Assembly (NCBI RefSeq): GCF_000715495.1
Contig: NZ_JNLX01000006.1
Location: forward strand, 50,172 to 114,171
Length of the DNA stretch: 64,000 bases
Reading direction: 5' to 3'
Origin: Hymenobacter sp. IS2118
GTDB taxonomy: Bacteria > Bacteroidota > Bacteroidia > Cytophagales > Hymenobacteraceae
In this document: piece by piece, positions 33,967-43,087 of the stretch
How positions within the stretch are numbered: the first letter of the stretch is position 1
How the letters are laid out: each line of letters opens with the position of its first letter
Position numbers and translations under genes: made by a program
The notes under the pieces: model-generated
The model's input: only the letters and a program-made list of their open reading frames with translations
Databases searched by the model: none
Told to the model about the DNA's origin: nothing

Positions 33967-33984
33967 GGGCGCCGAGGCGCATTC

Positions 33985-35064
33985 CTAGAGTTGGTTGGCG
34001 CGGGCGCGGAGCAGCAGGTCGGCTAGCACGAGCTGGGTCATGGCCTCTACGATGGGCACGGCGCGGGGCAGCACGCAGGCATCGTGGCGGCCCCGGCCCA
34101 CCAGCGTGATGCTCTCGCCCTGGTCGTTGATGGTTTGCTGGGGTTGGAGCAGCGTGGCCACCGGCTTGAACGCCACCCGGAAATAAATATCCTGGCCGTT
34201 GCTGATGCCGCCCTGGCTGCCACCGCTGTGGTTGGTGCGGGTGCGCACGGCCCCAGCTTCGTCGGTATAAAACTCGTCGTTGTGCACCGAGCCGGGCAGC
34301 TTCGTGCCCTCAAAGCCGGAGCCAAACTCGAAGCCTTTCACGGCGTTAATGCTGAGCAGGGCGTGGCCCAGCACGGCGGGCAGCTTGTCGAACACGGGCT
34401 CGCCCAAGCCGGCGGGCACGTGCCGGGCCACGCCGGTTATCACGCCGCCCACGGTATCGTGCGCCGCCTGGGCGGCGCGGATGCGGGCTTCCATCAGCAC
34501 GGCCGTTTCGGGGTGAGGGCAGCGCACGGGGTTGGCATCGATAAGGCTCAAATCAAGCGCCTGATACTCCAGGGGCACTTCTACTTCGCCCACTGCGGAG
34601 ACATAGGCGGCGATTTCAACCCCGAAGTGGCTCAACAACTTGCCGGCAATGGCGCCAGCGGCCACGCGGGCCGCCGTTTCGCGGGCCGAGCTGCGGCCAC
34701 CGCCGCGGTGGTCGCGCCGGCCGTACTTCACATCGTAGGTGTAGTCGGCGTGGCTGGGGCGGTAGGCTTTGGCAATGTGTGAGTAGTCATCCGAGCGCTG
34801 GTCGGCGTTGGGGATGAACAGGCTGATGGGCGTGCCGGTGGTGAAGCCTTCGAACAGGCCCGACTGAATCTGGACGGTATCCGACTCCTTGCGCGGCGTG
34901 GTCAGGTCCGACTGGCCGGGCCGGCGCCGGTCGAGGGCGGTCTGAATGTGGGCGGCGTCCACGGCCACGCCCGCCGGGCAGCCGTCAATAATCACGCCGA
35001 TGCCCGCCCCGTGCGACTCGCCAAAGGTGGTGATGCGAAAAAGGGAACCGAAGGTATTAGACAT
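33985..35064 (-). CDS. aroC: Chorismate synthase
   Basis: 359 residues. [20 protein letters not shown] is the classic N-terminus, [20 protein letters not shown] carries the FMN/substrate-binding arginines, and [20 protein letters not shown] is the C-terminal signature. It converts EPSP to chorismate using reduced FMN, the last step of the shikimate pathway. It ends 19 bases from the convergent OmpA gene. The start at 35064 is the first Met and gives the canonical sequence. Confidence 0.97.
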   Translation of the reverse strand: MSNTFGSLFRITTFGESHGAGIGVIIDGCPAGVAVDAAHIQTALDRRRPGQSDLTTPRKESDTVQIQSGLFEGFTTGTPISLFIPNADQRSDDYSHIAKAYRPSHADYTYDVKYGRRDHRGGGRSSARETAARVAAGAIAGKLLSHFGVEIAAYVSAVGEVEVPLEYQALDLSLIDANPVRCPHPETAVLMEARIRAAQAAHDTVGGVITGVARHVPAGLGEPVFDKLPAVLGHALLSINAVKGFEFGSGFEGTKLPGSVHNDEFYTDEAGAVRTRTNHSGGSQGGISNGQDIYFRVAFKPVATLLQPQQTINDQGESITLVGRGRHDACVLPRAVPIVEAMTQLVLADLLLRARANQL

Positions 35065-35070
35065 GAATTT

Positions 35071-35150
35071 ATTAGTTGTTCGTTGCTAGTTGCTGGCTAT
35101 CAGGGGTTTTTGATTATTTGACTAACAACGAACAACTGACAACTGATAAC
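35071..35150. repeat. Intergenic dyad repeat (TTAGTTGTTCGTTG type)
   Basis: TTAGTTGTTCGTTGCTAG at 35072 onward is answered by CTAACAACGAACAACTGACA at 35122 onward, forming a long imperfect stem between batD and aroC. Same word family as 1611, 9293 and 53544. Confidence 0.65.
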
Positions 35151-35184
35151 TGGGATGGCAAAGTTGGCACCGCGCCACCGATAA

Positions 35185-36780
35185 TCAGCCCGAGCGCCCG
35201 GCCCGCCACCAGCCAACCCCAGCCACGCCCACCAGCCCAATCAACAGCCAGCTGGCGTAGCGACGCACGTCACGGTACACGTCCAGCGACTGCATACGAG
35301 CATCGGCCTCAGCCAGGGCCGGGCCGTAAAAAGGGTCTTCTGCGGGCTTGGGCAGCACTTTTGGAGTCGCCACCGCCCCGCTAATGCGGGGCCGGATTGC
35401 GGGCCGCAGCGTATCGTAGCGGGCCGTACCGGGATTGAAGACAACCAGCTGAATCAGGCTATCCAAGGGAATGGTGCCGGGCTGCCGCGCCACCAACCGG
35501 TAGCGAAATAGCTTGCGCCCCCCGCCCGGCGCGGCGCGTTCGCGCACTTCAGGGCCGTACACTTCCAGCCCCGGCCACGCTACGAATTCCGGCGCCAGTA
35601 CCGCAGCTAGATTACCCTGCCCCTGCACGCCAAAAGTGTAGGTAAAGGCTTGGCCCACCAGGGGCACCTTGCGGCTAATAGTCTCCTGCAGCTGGTAAGC
35701 GCCCACGGCCACCGCAGCCTGCCGCGGATGCGACGGCAGGCCGCGCACTGCCACGGTCAGGCCCTTGGACAAATACGTTTTGTAGCCCGCCAGGCGGTTA
35801 TCCTGGCCGGCCTCTGGTTTTTTCAAAAACTTATACTTCACCATGGTCAGGGCCAGGGGGGGGAAGCGTAGCGGGCTGGCCGTGAGGGGATAATACACGT
35901 TTTCGGCCAGCCGGAAGCGCAGGTAGAGCTGGCCTTGCTGGCGCACGCTGTCGGGGGTGACGCTGGCTTCGGGGCCGGGCTCCTGCCAGGCCGTGGCCTG
36001 GTGCAGCTCCTGCAGCAGCGGCGGCAGCTGCTCGTTGAAATCGTGAAAGGCCAGCATGGCCTGGTCACTCGGCTTGAGGAAAAAGTAGAGGCCCACCCGC
36101 ACGCCCTGGCCCACATACACGCTGGGCTGGTCGGCCAGCACGGCCAGAAAAGCCCCATCAGGCAGTTCCTGATACTGCGCGGCCTTGGGTTTGCCAAACA
36201 GCTTATCGAGGTCGCCCACGGCCTGAAGCGGCGCGGTGGGGTCGGCCGGCAGCGTCAGGGCCGATGGACTGGCGGGCCCAGTGCCGGGCGCGGATGGCGC
36301 CGCCGCTGGCGGTGCGGCCAGCGGGTCGGGCAGCACGCGCACAGTAGCGGCCCGGCTGCGCAGCACCACGCCATTTACCGTTAGCTGGAAGGGCTTGATG
36401 CTGAACTCGCCCTCGCCGTAGGGCGCATAACGCTGCGTAATGGTGAGGTCGGTGAAGCGGCGGCCCTGCACAGTGCGGATGGTGGTGGTACTCGTTTTAC
36501 CGCTTTTTTTGAATCCCTCCAGCTCCGGAAATTCCGAATACTCTCCCAGGGTTCCGCCCCGCAGCCGGAAGGCCAGCGTGAATACGCCCGTGACGGGCAC
36601 CGTGGCCGGGCCCGGCAGCAGCGCCACATCGGCCGGGGCAGTGGGTTTGGGCTGGGGCCGCGAACTGACAGCCGGCGCAGTTATTTCCGGTTTGGGCACG
36701 CCGAGCGTGGGCTGGGCACTGGCTGCTGCCGCGCCCAGCACGCCTGCTATTCCTGCCATCCACCCAAAAAGTCTTCCCAT
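35185..36780 (-). CDS. BatD-like (oxygen tolerance) protein
   Basis: 531 residues. A signal peptide ends at AAAASAQ, followed by a Pro-rich linker. The beta-rich body has FTLAFRLRGGTLGEYSEFPE and DLTITQRYAPYGEGEFSIKP followed by FQLTVNG, then later PSVYVGQGVRVGLYFFLKP, matching the BatD family. One C-terminal membrane helix (YASWLLIGLVGVAGVGWW) with a short cytoplasmic tail is the usual BatD anchor. BatD proteins work with BatA/B VWA proteins and MoxR ATPases in envelope stress; those partners are not in this window, so it is a stand-alone copy. Confidence 0.8.
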   Translation of the reverse strand: MGRLFGWMAGIAGVLGAAAASAQPTLGVPKPEITAPAVSSRPQPKPTAPADVALLPGPATVPVTGVFTLAFRLRGGTLGEYSEFPELEGFKKSGKTSTTTIRTVQGRRFTDLTITQRYAPYGEGEFSIKPFQLTVNGVVLRSRAATVRVLPDPLAAPPAAAPSAPGTGPASPSALTLPADPTAPLQAVGDLDKLFGKPKAAQYQELPDGAFLAVLADQPSVYVGQGVRVGLYFFLKPSDQAMLAFHDFNEQLPPLLQELHQATAWQEPGPEASVTPDSVRQQGQLYLRFRLAENVYYPLTASPLRFPPLALTMVKYKFLKKPEAGQDNRLAGYKTYLSKGLTVAVRGLPSHPRQAAVAVGAYQLQETISRKVPLVGQAFTYTFGVQGQGNLAAVLAPEFVAWPGLEVYGPEVRERAAPGGGRKLFRYRLVARQPGTIPLDSLIQLVVFNPGTARYDTLRPAIRPRISGAVATPKVLPKPAEDPFYGPALAEADARMQSLDVYRDVRRYASWLLIGLVGVAGVGWWRAGRSG

Positions 36781-37055
36781 AGTCGCTGGCCCGTTGGCGA
36801 ACCCTAAAAGTAGCGTTTAAACGCGGGGATGCCATTTCCCCAAAGGTTTGCGGCGGCCTTACTTCCAGCGAATCGATGCTGGGAGAATAAAAAAAACCGG
36901 CTTGTGGAATCCTTTGGGGGCTCTTTCTGCGTATCTGCATCCAAATCCCACTACCTGTTCTGGTTTTTACTTTTAAAAGCCGCACTCCGGTGTCGGCGGA
37001 AATTGTATTGCCTGACCACTAAATTTTCTTTTTCCACCTAATCGTTTCTATTTCC

Positions 37056-37817
37056 ATGTCTGACAATCTTCAGCCCCGCGGCACCGAGGAATCCACGCTC
37101 GCTCAGCCGCTGTCCACGCCCATCAAGCGGCGCTCCTTTTTCATGTATGCCGGTGCCACGGCCGGTGCTTCGGCCCTGGTTCTGGCTGGCTGCTCGGACG
37201 ATAATGACGACAACTCCCCTGCCTTGCCCAAAGGCAACAGCACTACGGCCAACGGCTCCATCAGCCTGGGTTCGGGTGATGTAGGCGTATTGAACTTCGC
37301 GTATGCGCTGGAGCAGCTCGAAGCTGATTTCTACGCTAAAGTAGCGGCCCTGCCCAACGGCGCAACGCTGCTCAGTGCCACCGAGTTTGATTATTTCAAG
37401 CAGGTTGCCAAGCACGAAGCCATTCACCGCGACTTCTTCAAAGCCGCTCTGGACCGCGACGCCGCTGGCCAGACCTTGCGCGGCCTGACGCCTATATACC
37501 CCGCCGCTACTTTCACCAGCCGCGCCAACATCCTGGGCACGGCCAAAACGTTCGAAGACCTCGGCGTATCGGCCTACAACGGTGCGGGCAAGCTCCTCAA
37601 AACGCCTGCTTACCTGGTACTTGCCGGCCAGATTGTTTCGGTTGAGGCTCGTCACGCTGCCTACGTTCGTGACTTGGTTGAGAATGGCTCTTTTGCCGCC
37701 GACGACGTCGTAAACAGCCTCGGGCTCGATGTAGCCAGAACGCCTGCTGAGGTGCTTACCGCCGCGCAAGCCTTCATTACCGAGAAGCTGGATGGTAGCT
37801 CCATTGGCGTTAATTAA
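37056..37817 (+). CDS. Ferritin-like domain Tat lipoprotein (pair 1, first member)
   Basis: 253 residues. The N-terminal KRRSFFMYAGATAGASALVL is a Tat signal ending in a lipobox (LVLAGC, Cys near residue 47). The four-helix body has the acidic and His residues of a diiron site: YALEQLEADFY, KHEAIHRDFF and VEARHAAYVRD. It matches the ferritin_2 (PF13668) class. Such proteins are exported folded with their metal. Paired with the next gene (34-base gap). Metal content and activity cannot be read from sequence. Confidence 0.85.
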   Translation: MSDNLQPRGTEESTLAQPLSTPIKRRSFFMYAGATAGASALVLAGCSDDNDDNSPALPKGNSTTANGSISLGSGDVGVLNFAYALEQLEADFYAKVAALPNGATLLSATEFDYFKQVAKHEAIHRDFFKAALDRDAAGQTLRGLTPIYPAATFTSRANILGTAKTFEDLGVSAYNGAGKLLKTPAYLVLAGQIVSVEARHAAYVRDLVENGSFAADDVVNSLGLDVARTPAEVLTAAQAFITEKLDGSSIGVN

Positions 37818-37851
37818 TCCCCCTTCCCTTCAATCGTAATCAATCTTCGCC

Positions 37852-38685
37852 ATGAATTTCTTCAATATCATCAATCAGCTTTCCGAGGTTGACCCCGACG
37901 TAATGGGCCGCCTGGATACCCGGCGCTCCGTGTTCAGCTCGCTGAATACGGTGAGCAAGCGCGCGGCTTTGGCCTCGGCGCCTGCTTTCCTGGCCGCTTT
38001 CTTTTCAAAGGCTTATGCTGGCACCACCGCTGGCGACCCCAAGGAGGTATTTAACTACGCCCTCACGCTGGAGTACCTGGAAGAGGACTTCTACAAAAAG
38101 ATGGTTGCTTCGCCCTTCTTCGCTACGGCATCTGCCGCAGCACAGGGTGCTATCCGTCAAATCCTGAAGCACGAAGCGGCTCACGTGAGCCTGCTGAAAA
38201 CGGTTATCACCACCATCGGTGGCACGCCCATCGCTCCGGTCACTTTTAAGACGGCCACGTTTGCGACGCTCACTTCGTTTGCCAAGCAACTGGAAGTAGC
38301 CCAGCTGCTGGAAGATACCGGCGTACGGGCCTACAAAGGCCGCGCTGGCGACTTGCTGGGTATTCCTGATGTGAACATCACCGGCGTAGGCATGGTGAAC
38401 CCACTCCAGGCTGCCTTGCAGATTCACTCGGTGGAAGCCCGTCACGCGGCGCACATCCGCTACATGCGTGGCCAAACTCCGTGGATTAGCGGCGATGGCG
38501 ACCTCGACGGTCAGCCCCACTACAAAGGCGCCATTCCTGAGAGCACCACCACGCAGTCGAACGTGGACATCACCAAACTCGGCACCGGCTACTCGGCTAA
38601 GGACGCACAGGCTTCGTTCGATGAAATCCTGACCAAGGCCGAAGTACTTGACAATTCGCGTGCTGGTGGCTTGGTTGGTGCTTAA
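37852..38685 (+). CDS. Ferritin-like domain protein (pair 1, second member)
   Basis: 277 residues. It begins MNFFNIINQLSEVDPDVM, a partner-specific N-terminal segment, then DTRRSVFSSLNTVSKRAALA and a hydrophobic stretch, which resembles a Tat signal placed unusually far from the start (Arg pair near residue 24). Diiron-type motifs are YALTLEYLEEDFY, ILKHEAAHVSLL and VEARHAAHIRYM. The insertion GQTPWISGDGDLDGQPH after the last helix is a feature of the second members. No lipobox, so it may be periplasmic or secreted. Terminator at 38721. Confidence 0.85.
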   Translation: MNFFNIINQLSEVDPDVMGRLDTRRSVFSSLNTVSKRAALASAPAFLAAFFSKAYAGTTAGDPKEVFNYALTLEYLEEDFYKKMVASPFFATASAAAQGAIRQILKHEAAHVSLLKTVITTIGGTPIAPVTFKTATFATLTSFAKQLEVAQLLEDTGVRAYKGRAGDLLGIPDVNITGVGMVNPLQAALQIHSVEARHAAHIRYMRGQTPWISGDGDLDGQPHYKGAIPESTTTQSNVDITKLGTGYSAKDAQASFDEILTKAEVLDNSRAGGLVGA

Positions 38686-38720
38686 GCACAGCCAGCTTCC
38701 TTCCCGAAGCAAGTAGTATC

Positions 38721-38756
38721 AAAAAGCCGGCTCCGCTTATGCGGGGCCGGCTTTTT
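38721..38756 (+). terminator. Terminator after ferritin-like pair 1
   Basis: Stem AAAAAGCCGGCTCCGC / GCGGGGCCGGCTTTTT, one mismatch, loop TTAT. Confidence 0.85.
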
Positions 38757-39003
38757 CGTTCTTAAGCAGACCGGCAGTCTGCTTCTGATTAAAAATGAAC
38801 CCTATGGGTAGATTTTCCGCCGTTATTTCGATAAAATTTTGGCAGCATTGATTTTTCAGGCGTTGCCGTTGCATTAGCAAGGCCCTGATTCGGCTGCGAA
38901 CAGGCCACGCAGGAGGCTTGGGAGTGCTGTGGGAGCTGCTTTCAATTTTTCTGACGCGCTCAGCCCGACGATTTCATTTCTTAATCCATTACTCATTTTT
39001 CTC

Positions 39004-39804
39004 ATGTCCGACACTAACCGGCCCGCTGGCGCTACCTCTTCCCAGCCCGCGCCGCCCTTGTACGCGCCCATCAAACGGCGCTCGTTTTTCCTGTATGCCG
39101 GCGCCACAGCCGGCGCTACGGCGCTCGTACTGGCCGGCTGCGATAAAGACCCCAGCACCGCGCCTGCTACCGGCCTGGTGAATGTGGGCATCACGAGCAC
39201 CAACGACCTGGGCGTCCTCAACTACGCCTACGCCCTGGAACAGCTGGAAGCCGCCTTTTATACCCAGCTGAAGGACGGCGACTACTACAAGTCCCTGACC
39301 GCAGGCAGCGCCGAAAAACAGATTCTGGACGACCTGCACTACCACGAGGTAGCGCACCGCGACTTCTTCCGCGCCGCTTTGGCCGGCAACGCCATTCGCA
39401 GCCTGGAGCCCGACTTCACGAGCATCGACTTTGGCGTGCGCACGGGCGGCACGGGCGGCAAGCTCGGCGTACTCGACGCAGCCAAAGCATTCGAAGACCT
39501 CGGCGTGGCCGCTTACAACGGCGCCGGGCGCTACATCCAAACCCCGCTGAACCTGCTGCTGGCGGGCAAAATCGTGTCGGTAGAGGCCCGCCACGCGGCA
39601 CTCATCCGCGACCTGCTGGCCGAGGCCACGTTCGTGGGCGACGACGTGGTACAGGTGACTACCGGCGGCCCCATTGTGGCAGGCGGGCCCGTTTCGGCCA
39701 CCCCCACCGGCCTGGAGCGCTCCAAGTCCCCGGCCGAGGTAGTGGCCGTGGCCAACACCTTCCTGAAAGCCGGCTCAAAGCTGGACGTATCAGGCCTGGT
39801 GTAG
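39004..39804 (+). CDS. Ferritin-like domain Tat lipoprotein (pair 2, first member)
   Basis: 266 residues from ATG 39004 (MSDTNRPAGATSSQP), which aligns with the start of pair 1; the open frame to 38929 adds an unrelated hydrophobic stretch. The Tat signal is KRRSFFLYAGATAGATALVL with the lipobox LVLAGC. Diiron motifs are YALEQLEAAFY, HYHEVAHRDFF and VEARHAALIRDL. The helix AAKAFEDLGVAAYNGAGRYI is nearly the same as in pair 1. The gap to the second member is 40 bases. Confidence 0.85.
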   Translation: MSDTNRPAGATSSQPAPPLYAPIKRRSFFLYAGATAGATALVLAGCDKDPSTAPATGLVNVGITSTNDLGVLNYAYALEQLEAAFYTQLKDGDYYKSLTAGSAEKQILDDLHYHEVAHRDFFRAALAGNAIRSLEPDFTSIDFGVRTGGTGGKLGVLDAAKAFEDLGVAAYNGAGRYIQTPLNLLLAGKIVSVEARHAALIRDLLAEATFVGDDVVQVTTGGPIVAGGPVSATPTGLERSKSPAEVVAVANTFLKAGSKLDVSGLV

Positions 39805-39844
39805 GTTCTGACGGGCTTTTTCCTAATTATAATATTCCTGCTTC

Positions 39845-40864
39845 ATGAATCTTCTGAATATTCTCGCTGAAATCGAAAAGGCCGACCCCGAAGTGTACGG
39901 CCGCCTCGACTCGCGCCGCCGCGTGTTCCGGCACCTGAGCGGCCTGGGCGGCAAACTGGCTACCGCCGCCGTGCCGTTTGCCCTGGGCTCTATCTTCAAC
40001 AAGGCCTATGCCGGTGCCACCGCCACGCAGGCCACCGTACTGGAAGTGCTCAACTATGCGCTGCTGCTGGAGCACCTCGAAGCCACTTTCTACAACCTCG
40101 GCACGGGCAGCATCGCCATCACCAGCGCCCTTAGTGCCAACAACGTCAAGTCGCTGAACGCCATCAAAACCGACGAGAACAACCACGTAGCCTTCCTGCG
40201 CGGGGTTATCACGGCGGCGCCGTTCAACGCGGCACCGGTGACCCCGGCTGCTACCGATTTCGACTTCACTGGGGCGCAGGGCGGCTCCCGCGCCGCGCTT
40301 TTCGCCGATGTACTAACCGACCCGAATACGTTTCTGGCCGTGGCCCAGGCCCTGGAAGACACCGGCGTGCGCGCCTACAAAGGCAGCGCTACCGATTTGA
40401 TGTCGAATAAAACCGTGCTCGAAGCCGCCCTCAACATCCACTCGGTGGAAGCCCGCCACGCGGCTCGCATACGCACCATGCGCCGCGGCGGGCTGCAGCC
40501 GGCCGGCGACCGGGCCTCGTTTGCGGCACCAGGCGTTAACCTTAGCACTGCACCCAAAAGCTGGGTGTCGGGCCGCGACAACAACGGCCCCGTGCCCGGC
40601 ACCACCGATGCTGTGTACGGACCGGGCACGCCGGCTTCGGGCACAGCGGCCACCATTTTCTTCCCGGCCGAAAACAATGTAATCCAGGCCGGCGCCAACA
40701 TCAGCGCCTTGCTCACGACGGCTAATATTACGGGCCTGGCCGCTACCAGTGTTGCAGCTGCCGCTTCCGAAGCGTTTGACGAGCCTCTGGACATGGCCAC
40801 GGTGAAAGCCATAGCCCGCAACTTCGTCAAAACCGGCACTCCTACGTTTGCGCTGCTTTCTTAG
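39845..40864 (+). CDS. Ferritin-like domain protein (pair 2, second member)
   Basis: 339 residues, the longest of the six. MNLLNILAEIEKADPEVYGR parallels the second member of pair 1, followed by SRRRVFRHLSGLGGKLATAA, a Tat-like signal with KAYAG at the likely cleavage site. Diiron motifs include LLLEHLEATFY, TDENNHVAFL and VEARHAARIRTM. The C-terminal ~110 residues add a Gly/Pro/Thr-rich segment (SWVSGRDNNGPVPGTTD) not present in pair 1. Terminator follows at 40894. Confidence 0.85.
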   Translation: MNLLNILAEIEKADPEVYGRLDSRRRVFRHLSGLGGKLATAAVPFALGSIFNKAYAGATATQATVLEVLNYALLLEHLEATFYNLGTGSIAITSALSANNVKSLNAIKTDENNHVAFLRGVITAAPFNAAPVTPAATDFDFTGAQGGSRAALFADVLTDPNTFLAVAQALEDTGVRAYKGSATDLMSNKTVLEAALNIHSVEARHAARIRTMRRGGLQPAGDRASFAAPGVNLSTAPKSWVSGRDNNGPVPGTTDAVYGPGTPASGTAATIFFPAENNVIQAGANISALLTTANITGLAATSVAAAASEAFDEPLDMATVKAIARNFVKTGTPTFALLS

Positions 40865-40893
40865 GATTACAGCTGATAATCAATGTTTTTAAG

Positions 40894-40926
40894 AAAGGTG
40901 AATCCAGGTCGGGTTCACCTTTTTTT
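40894..40926 (+). terminator. Terminator after ferritin-like pair 2
   Basis: Stem AAAGGTGAATCC / GGGTTCACCTTT with a short loop and T-run. Confidence 0.75.
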
Positions 40927-40956
40927 ATGGAGATGCCACCCCCGGGCCGCCAGGAG

Positions 40957-40964
40957 TATCTTTG
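40957..40964 (+). promoter_or_regulatory. -7 promoter element for ferritin-like pair 3
   Basis: TATCTTTG, full match to TAnnTTTG, 45 bases before ATG 41010; lies after the pair 2 terminator, so pair 3 has its own promoter. Confidence 0.6.
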
Positions 40965-41009
40965 TAGGCAGCGGCGAGGTGCGCTTGGGCACCCGGCGGT
41001 TCTATTCTT

Positions 41010-41726
41010 ATGTCTGATTCGTTTTTTTCCCGGAGCGGGGCTTTGCACCGCCGGACTTTTTTACGGGTAGCAGGTGCTTCAGCGGCTACTGCATCGCTGG
41101 TGCTTGCGGGCTGCTCCGACCCTGCCCCCGCGCCAATCGCAGCAAATCCGAACCTGCTAACCTTGACTGATGGCGACGTGGGCCTGCTCAACTACCTGTA
41201 TTTGGTGAAGCAGGTGCAAGTTGCTTTTTACCAGAAAGTGATTGGGGCTTTGCCCGGTGACTTTTCGGACGCCGAAAAGCTGTCTTTCAACGACCTGCGC
41301 GACCACGAGCTGGTGCACCGCGAAACATTGCGCTTCCTGCTGGGCACCAATGCCTACGATGTGCTACTGCAACAACCGCTGCCCCTGGATTTTTCCAGCT
41401 TGAACCTTGCCACGCGGGCCGGCGTGCTGACAGCGGCACAGCAGCTTGAAGACCTGTCCGTGGCGGCCTATGCCGGCAGCCTGCGCCTGCTGGCGGCCGT
41501 TCCCACGGCGGCACTTCTGGCCAAAATTGCCTCGACTGAAGCCCGCCACGCTGCTTTTGTGCGCGACCTGCGTACCCCCGGCTCCTTCGCCGGCACCGAC
41601 GTGGTGGTGAATGCCGGCGCCCTGCAAAGCGTGAGCCTGGCCAAGACGCCCACCCAGGTAATAGACGAAACAAAAGCTTTTTTCCTGCCCATCGTGATTT
41701 CGCCCATCCTGCTGCCCACGGTGTAG
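41010..41726 (+). CDS. Ferritin-like domain Tat lipoprotein (pair 3, first member)
   Basis: 238 residues. RRTFLRVAGASAATASLVLA is a clear Tat signal (RRTFLR) with a lipobox LVLAGC. Helices carry LYLVKQVQVAFYQ, DLRDHELVHRETL and TEARHAAFVRDL; the first helix has Gln where pairs 1 and 2 have Glu (KQVQ versus EQLE), so the metal site may be changed. More diverged than pairs 1 and 2. The second member starts 24 bases later. Confidence 0.83.
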   Translation: MSDSFFSRSGALHRRTFLRVAGASAATASLVLAGCSDPAPAPIAANPNLLTLTDGDVGLLNYLYLVKQVQVAFYQKVIGALPGDFSDAEKLSFNDLRDHELVHRETLRFLLGTNAYDVLLQQPLPLDFSSLNLATRAGVLTAAQQLEDLSVAAYAGSLRLLAAVPTAALLAKIASTEARHAAFVRDLRTPGSFAGTDVVVNAGALQSVSLAKTPTQVIDETKAFFLPIVISPILLPTV

Positions 41727-41750
41727 CACCTCTTTTTTGCCTGATTTCGC

Positions 41751-42638
41751 ATGAATTTCCTCTTGCTTCTCGACCGCATCAGCTCCGTCGACGCCCCCTC
41801 GGACGCCGCGCCCCGCCGCGACTTATTGCGCCAGGTGGGCCAGGCCGGTGCCCGCGCTGCCTTAGCCACCCTGCCTTTGGCCCTGGCCGCACCCGCGCAG
41901 GCGGCTCTCACCAACAATGCCTTCGATGCCATCGTGCTCCTGCTCAAGCTCGAAGACCTGCTCGTGGATTTGTATACCAAGGCACTGGCGGCTCCCGTGC
42001 TCACCAGTGCGGCCCAGGCTGCCGTTCGGCCCGATTTCGTGCTCCTGCTGGAACAGCAGCGGGGCCACGCCCGGTTTCTGCGCGACAACTTTTCGCTTGC
42101 CGGACTAACGCCACCTGCCGCCCCCAGCTTCGACTTCAGTGGCCGCCGAAACAATCCGGCCAATCCGGTGCTGTTTCCTGATGTGCTGAGCGACTACGCG
42201 GCTTTCCTGCAGCTGGCCCAGCAGCTGGAGGACGCCAGCGCCAGCATCTACCTCGGCCAAATGCCCTTCCTCACCACCGACAAGGCGCTGTTTGACGCCG
42301 TGTTTCGCATGCAGCTGGTGGAAGCCCGCCATGCGTCGCACCTGCGCACCCTGCGGCGCACGGCCGCCCCGGCCATTGCCGTAAAAAGCTGGCCCAGCAC
42401 TGCCGACCCCGCTCCTGCTGCTCCGGTGCTGGTTCCTGGCTCTGGCAACGGCGCCGCTCCCGTATCCATTTATACCTTCGAAGCCAACGAGCGGCAGATT
42501 TCGGCTGGCACCACGGTGGTGCCCTTTCCCACCATCCTCACCGGGCTCAACGCGGTGCAGTCCAGGTCGTTTGCTGAGGCTTTCGACGAGCCGCTGCCGA
42601 CGCTTCAGGCAACGGCACTGCTTGCCATTTTTGGCTAG
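41751..42638 (+). CDS. Ferritin-like domain protein (pair 3, second member)
   Basis: 295 residues. MNFLLLLDRISSVDAPSDAA, then PRRDLLRQVGQAGARAALAT with AAPAQA as likely cleavage, again a Tat-like signal set back from the start. Diiron-type motifs are LLKLEDLLVDLY, EQQRGHARFL (EQQRGH, spacing one longer than in the paralogues) and VEARHASHLRTL. The C-terminal part keeps the partner-specific SFAEAFDEPL block also present in pair 2. Probably exported with or alongside the lipoprotein partner. Confidence 0.83.
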   Translation: MNFLLLLDRISSVDAPSDAAPRRDLLRQVGQAGARAALATLPLALAAPAQAALTNNAFDAIVLLLKLEDLLVDLYTKALAAPVLTSAAQAAVRPDFVLLLEQQRGHARFLRDNFSLAGLTPPAAPSFDFSGRRNNPANPVLFPDVLSDYAAFLQLAQQLEDASASIYLGQMPFLTTDKALFDAVFRMQLVEARHASHLRTLRRTAAPAIAVKSWPSTADPAPAAPVLVPGSGNGAAPVSIYTFEANERQISAGTTVVPFPTILTGLNAVQSRSFAEAFDEPLPTLQATALLAIFG

Positions 42639-42847
42639 GCATACAAGATTTTGTTCTTATTTCGAAAGGAGTGGCTCAGGCTGCTCCTTTTGCGTATCCG
42701 GCCTACTGAGGCGATGGTATTCCGGGGGCGCCGCTTGCGTAGTCCTTGCATTATAGTGTATATTTATTACCAGTTGGTCGCCGTTATCCTGTCGCGGGAA
42801 ATAGCGGCTAACACTACTCTTTTTCTTCTTTTCGTATTCCTGACGCT

Positions 42848-43063
42848 ATGCTAGACTACGTAAAAATGATTCTGCTGAAAGTCAGTTTCAACAAGGCGCT
42901 GTTCGAAAAGGAACTCCGCAAATCCCTCAAAATACTCAGTCCAGCGGAAGTACCCGACTTTCGGGTGTGGTGCTACCGGCAGTTTGCGCGCATTTACCGG
43001 CGCGTGCTAGGGCGCGTATTCGGCAGTATCGAAAACTCGACCTTCAAACTCGATATCGGGTAG
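42848..43063 (+). CDS. Small hypothetical protein, 71 aa
   Basis: Basic and helical, beginning MLDYVKMILLKVSFNKALFE with LRKSLKILSPAEVPDFRVW and YRRVLGRVFGSIENS. The regular codon use and clean start suggest a real gene. No signal peptide; no family named. It is convergent with queG, with only 24 bases between the stops. Confidence 0.6.
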   Translation: MLDYVKMILLKVSFNKALFEKELRKSLKILSPAEVPDFRVWCYRQFARIYRRVLGRVFGSIENSTFKLDIG

Positions 43064-43087
43064 TACAGCCACTGTTACGACGGCAAC

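Noticed and set aside
38929..39003. N-terminal extension of the pair 2 ferritin-like lipoprotein
   Set aside because: Alignment with pair 1 places the start at 39004; the extra residues would precede the Tat signal with an unrelated hydrophobic stretch.
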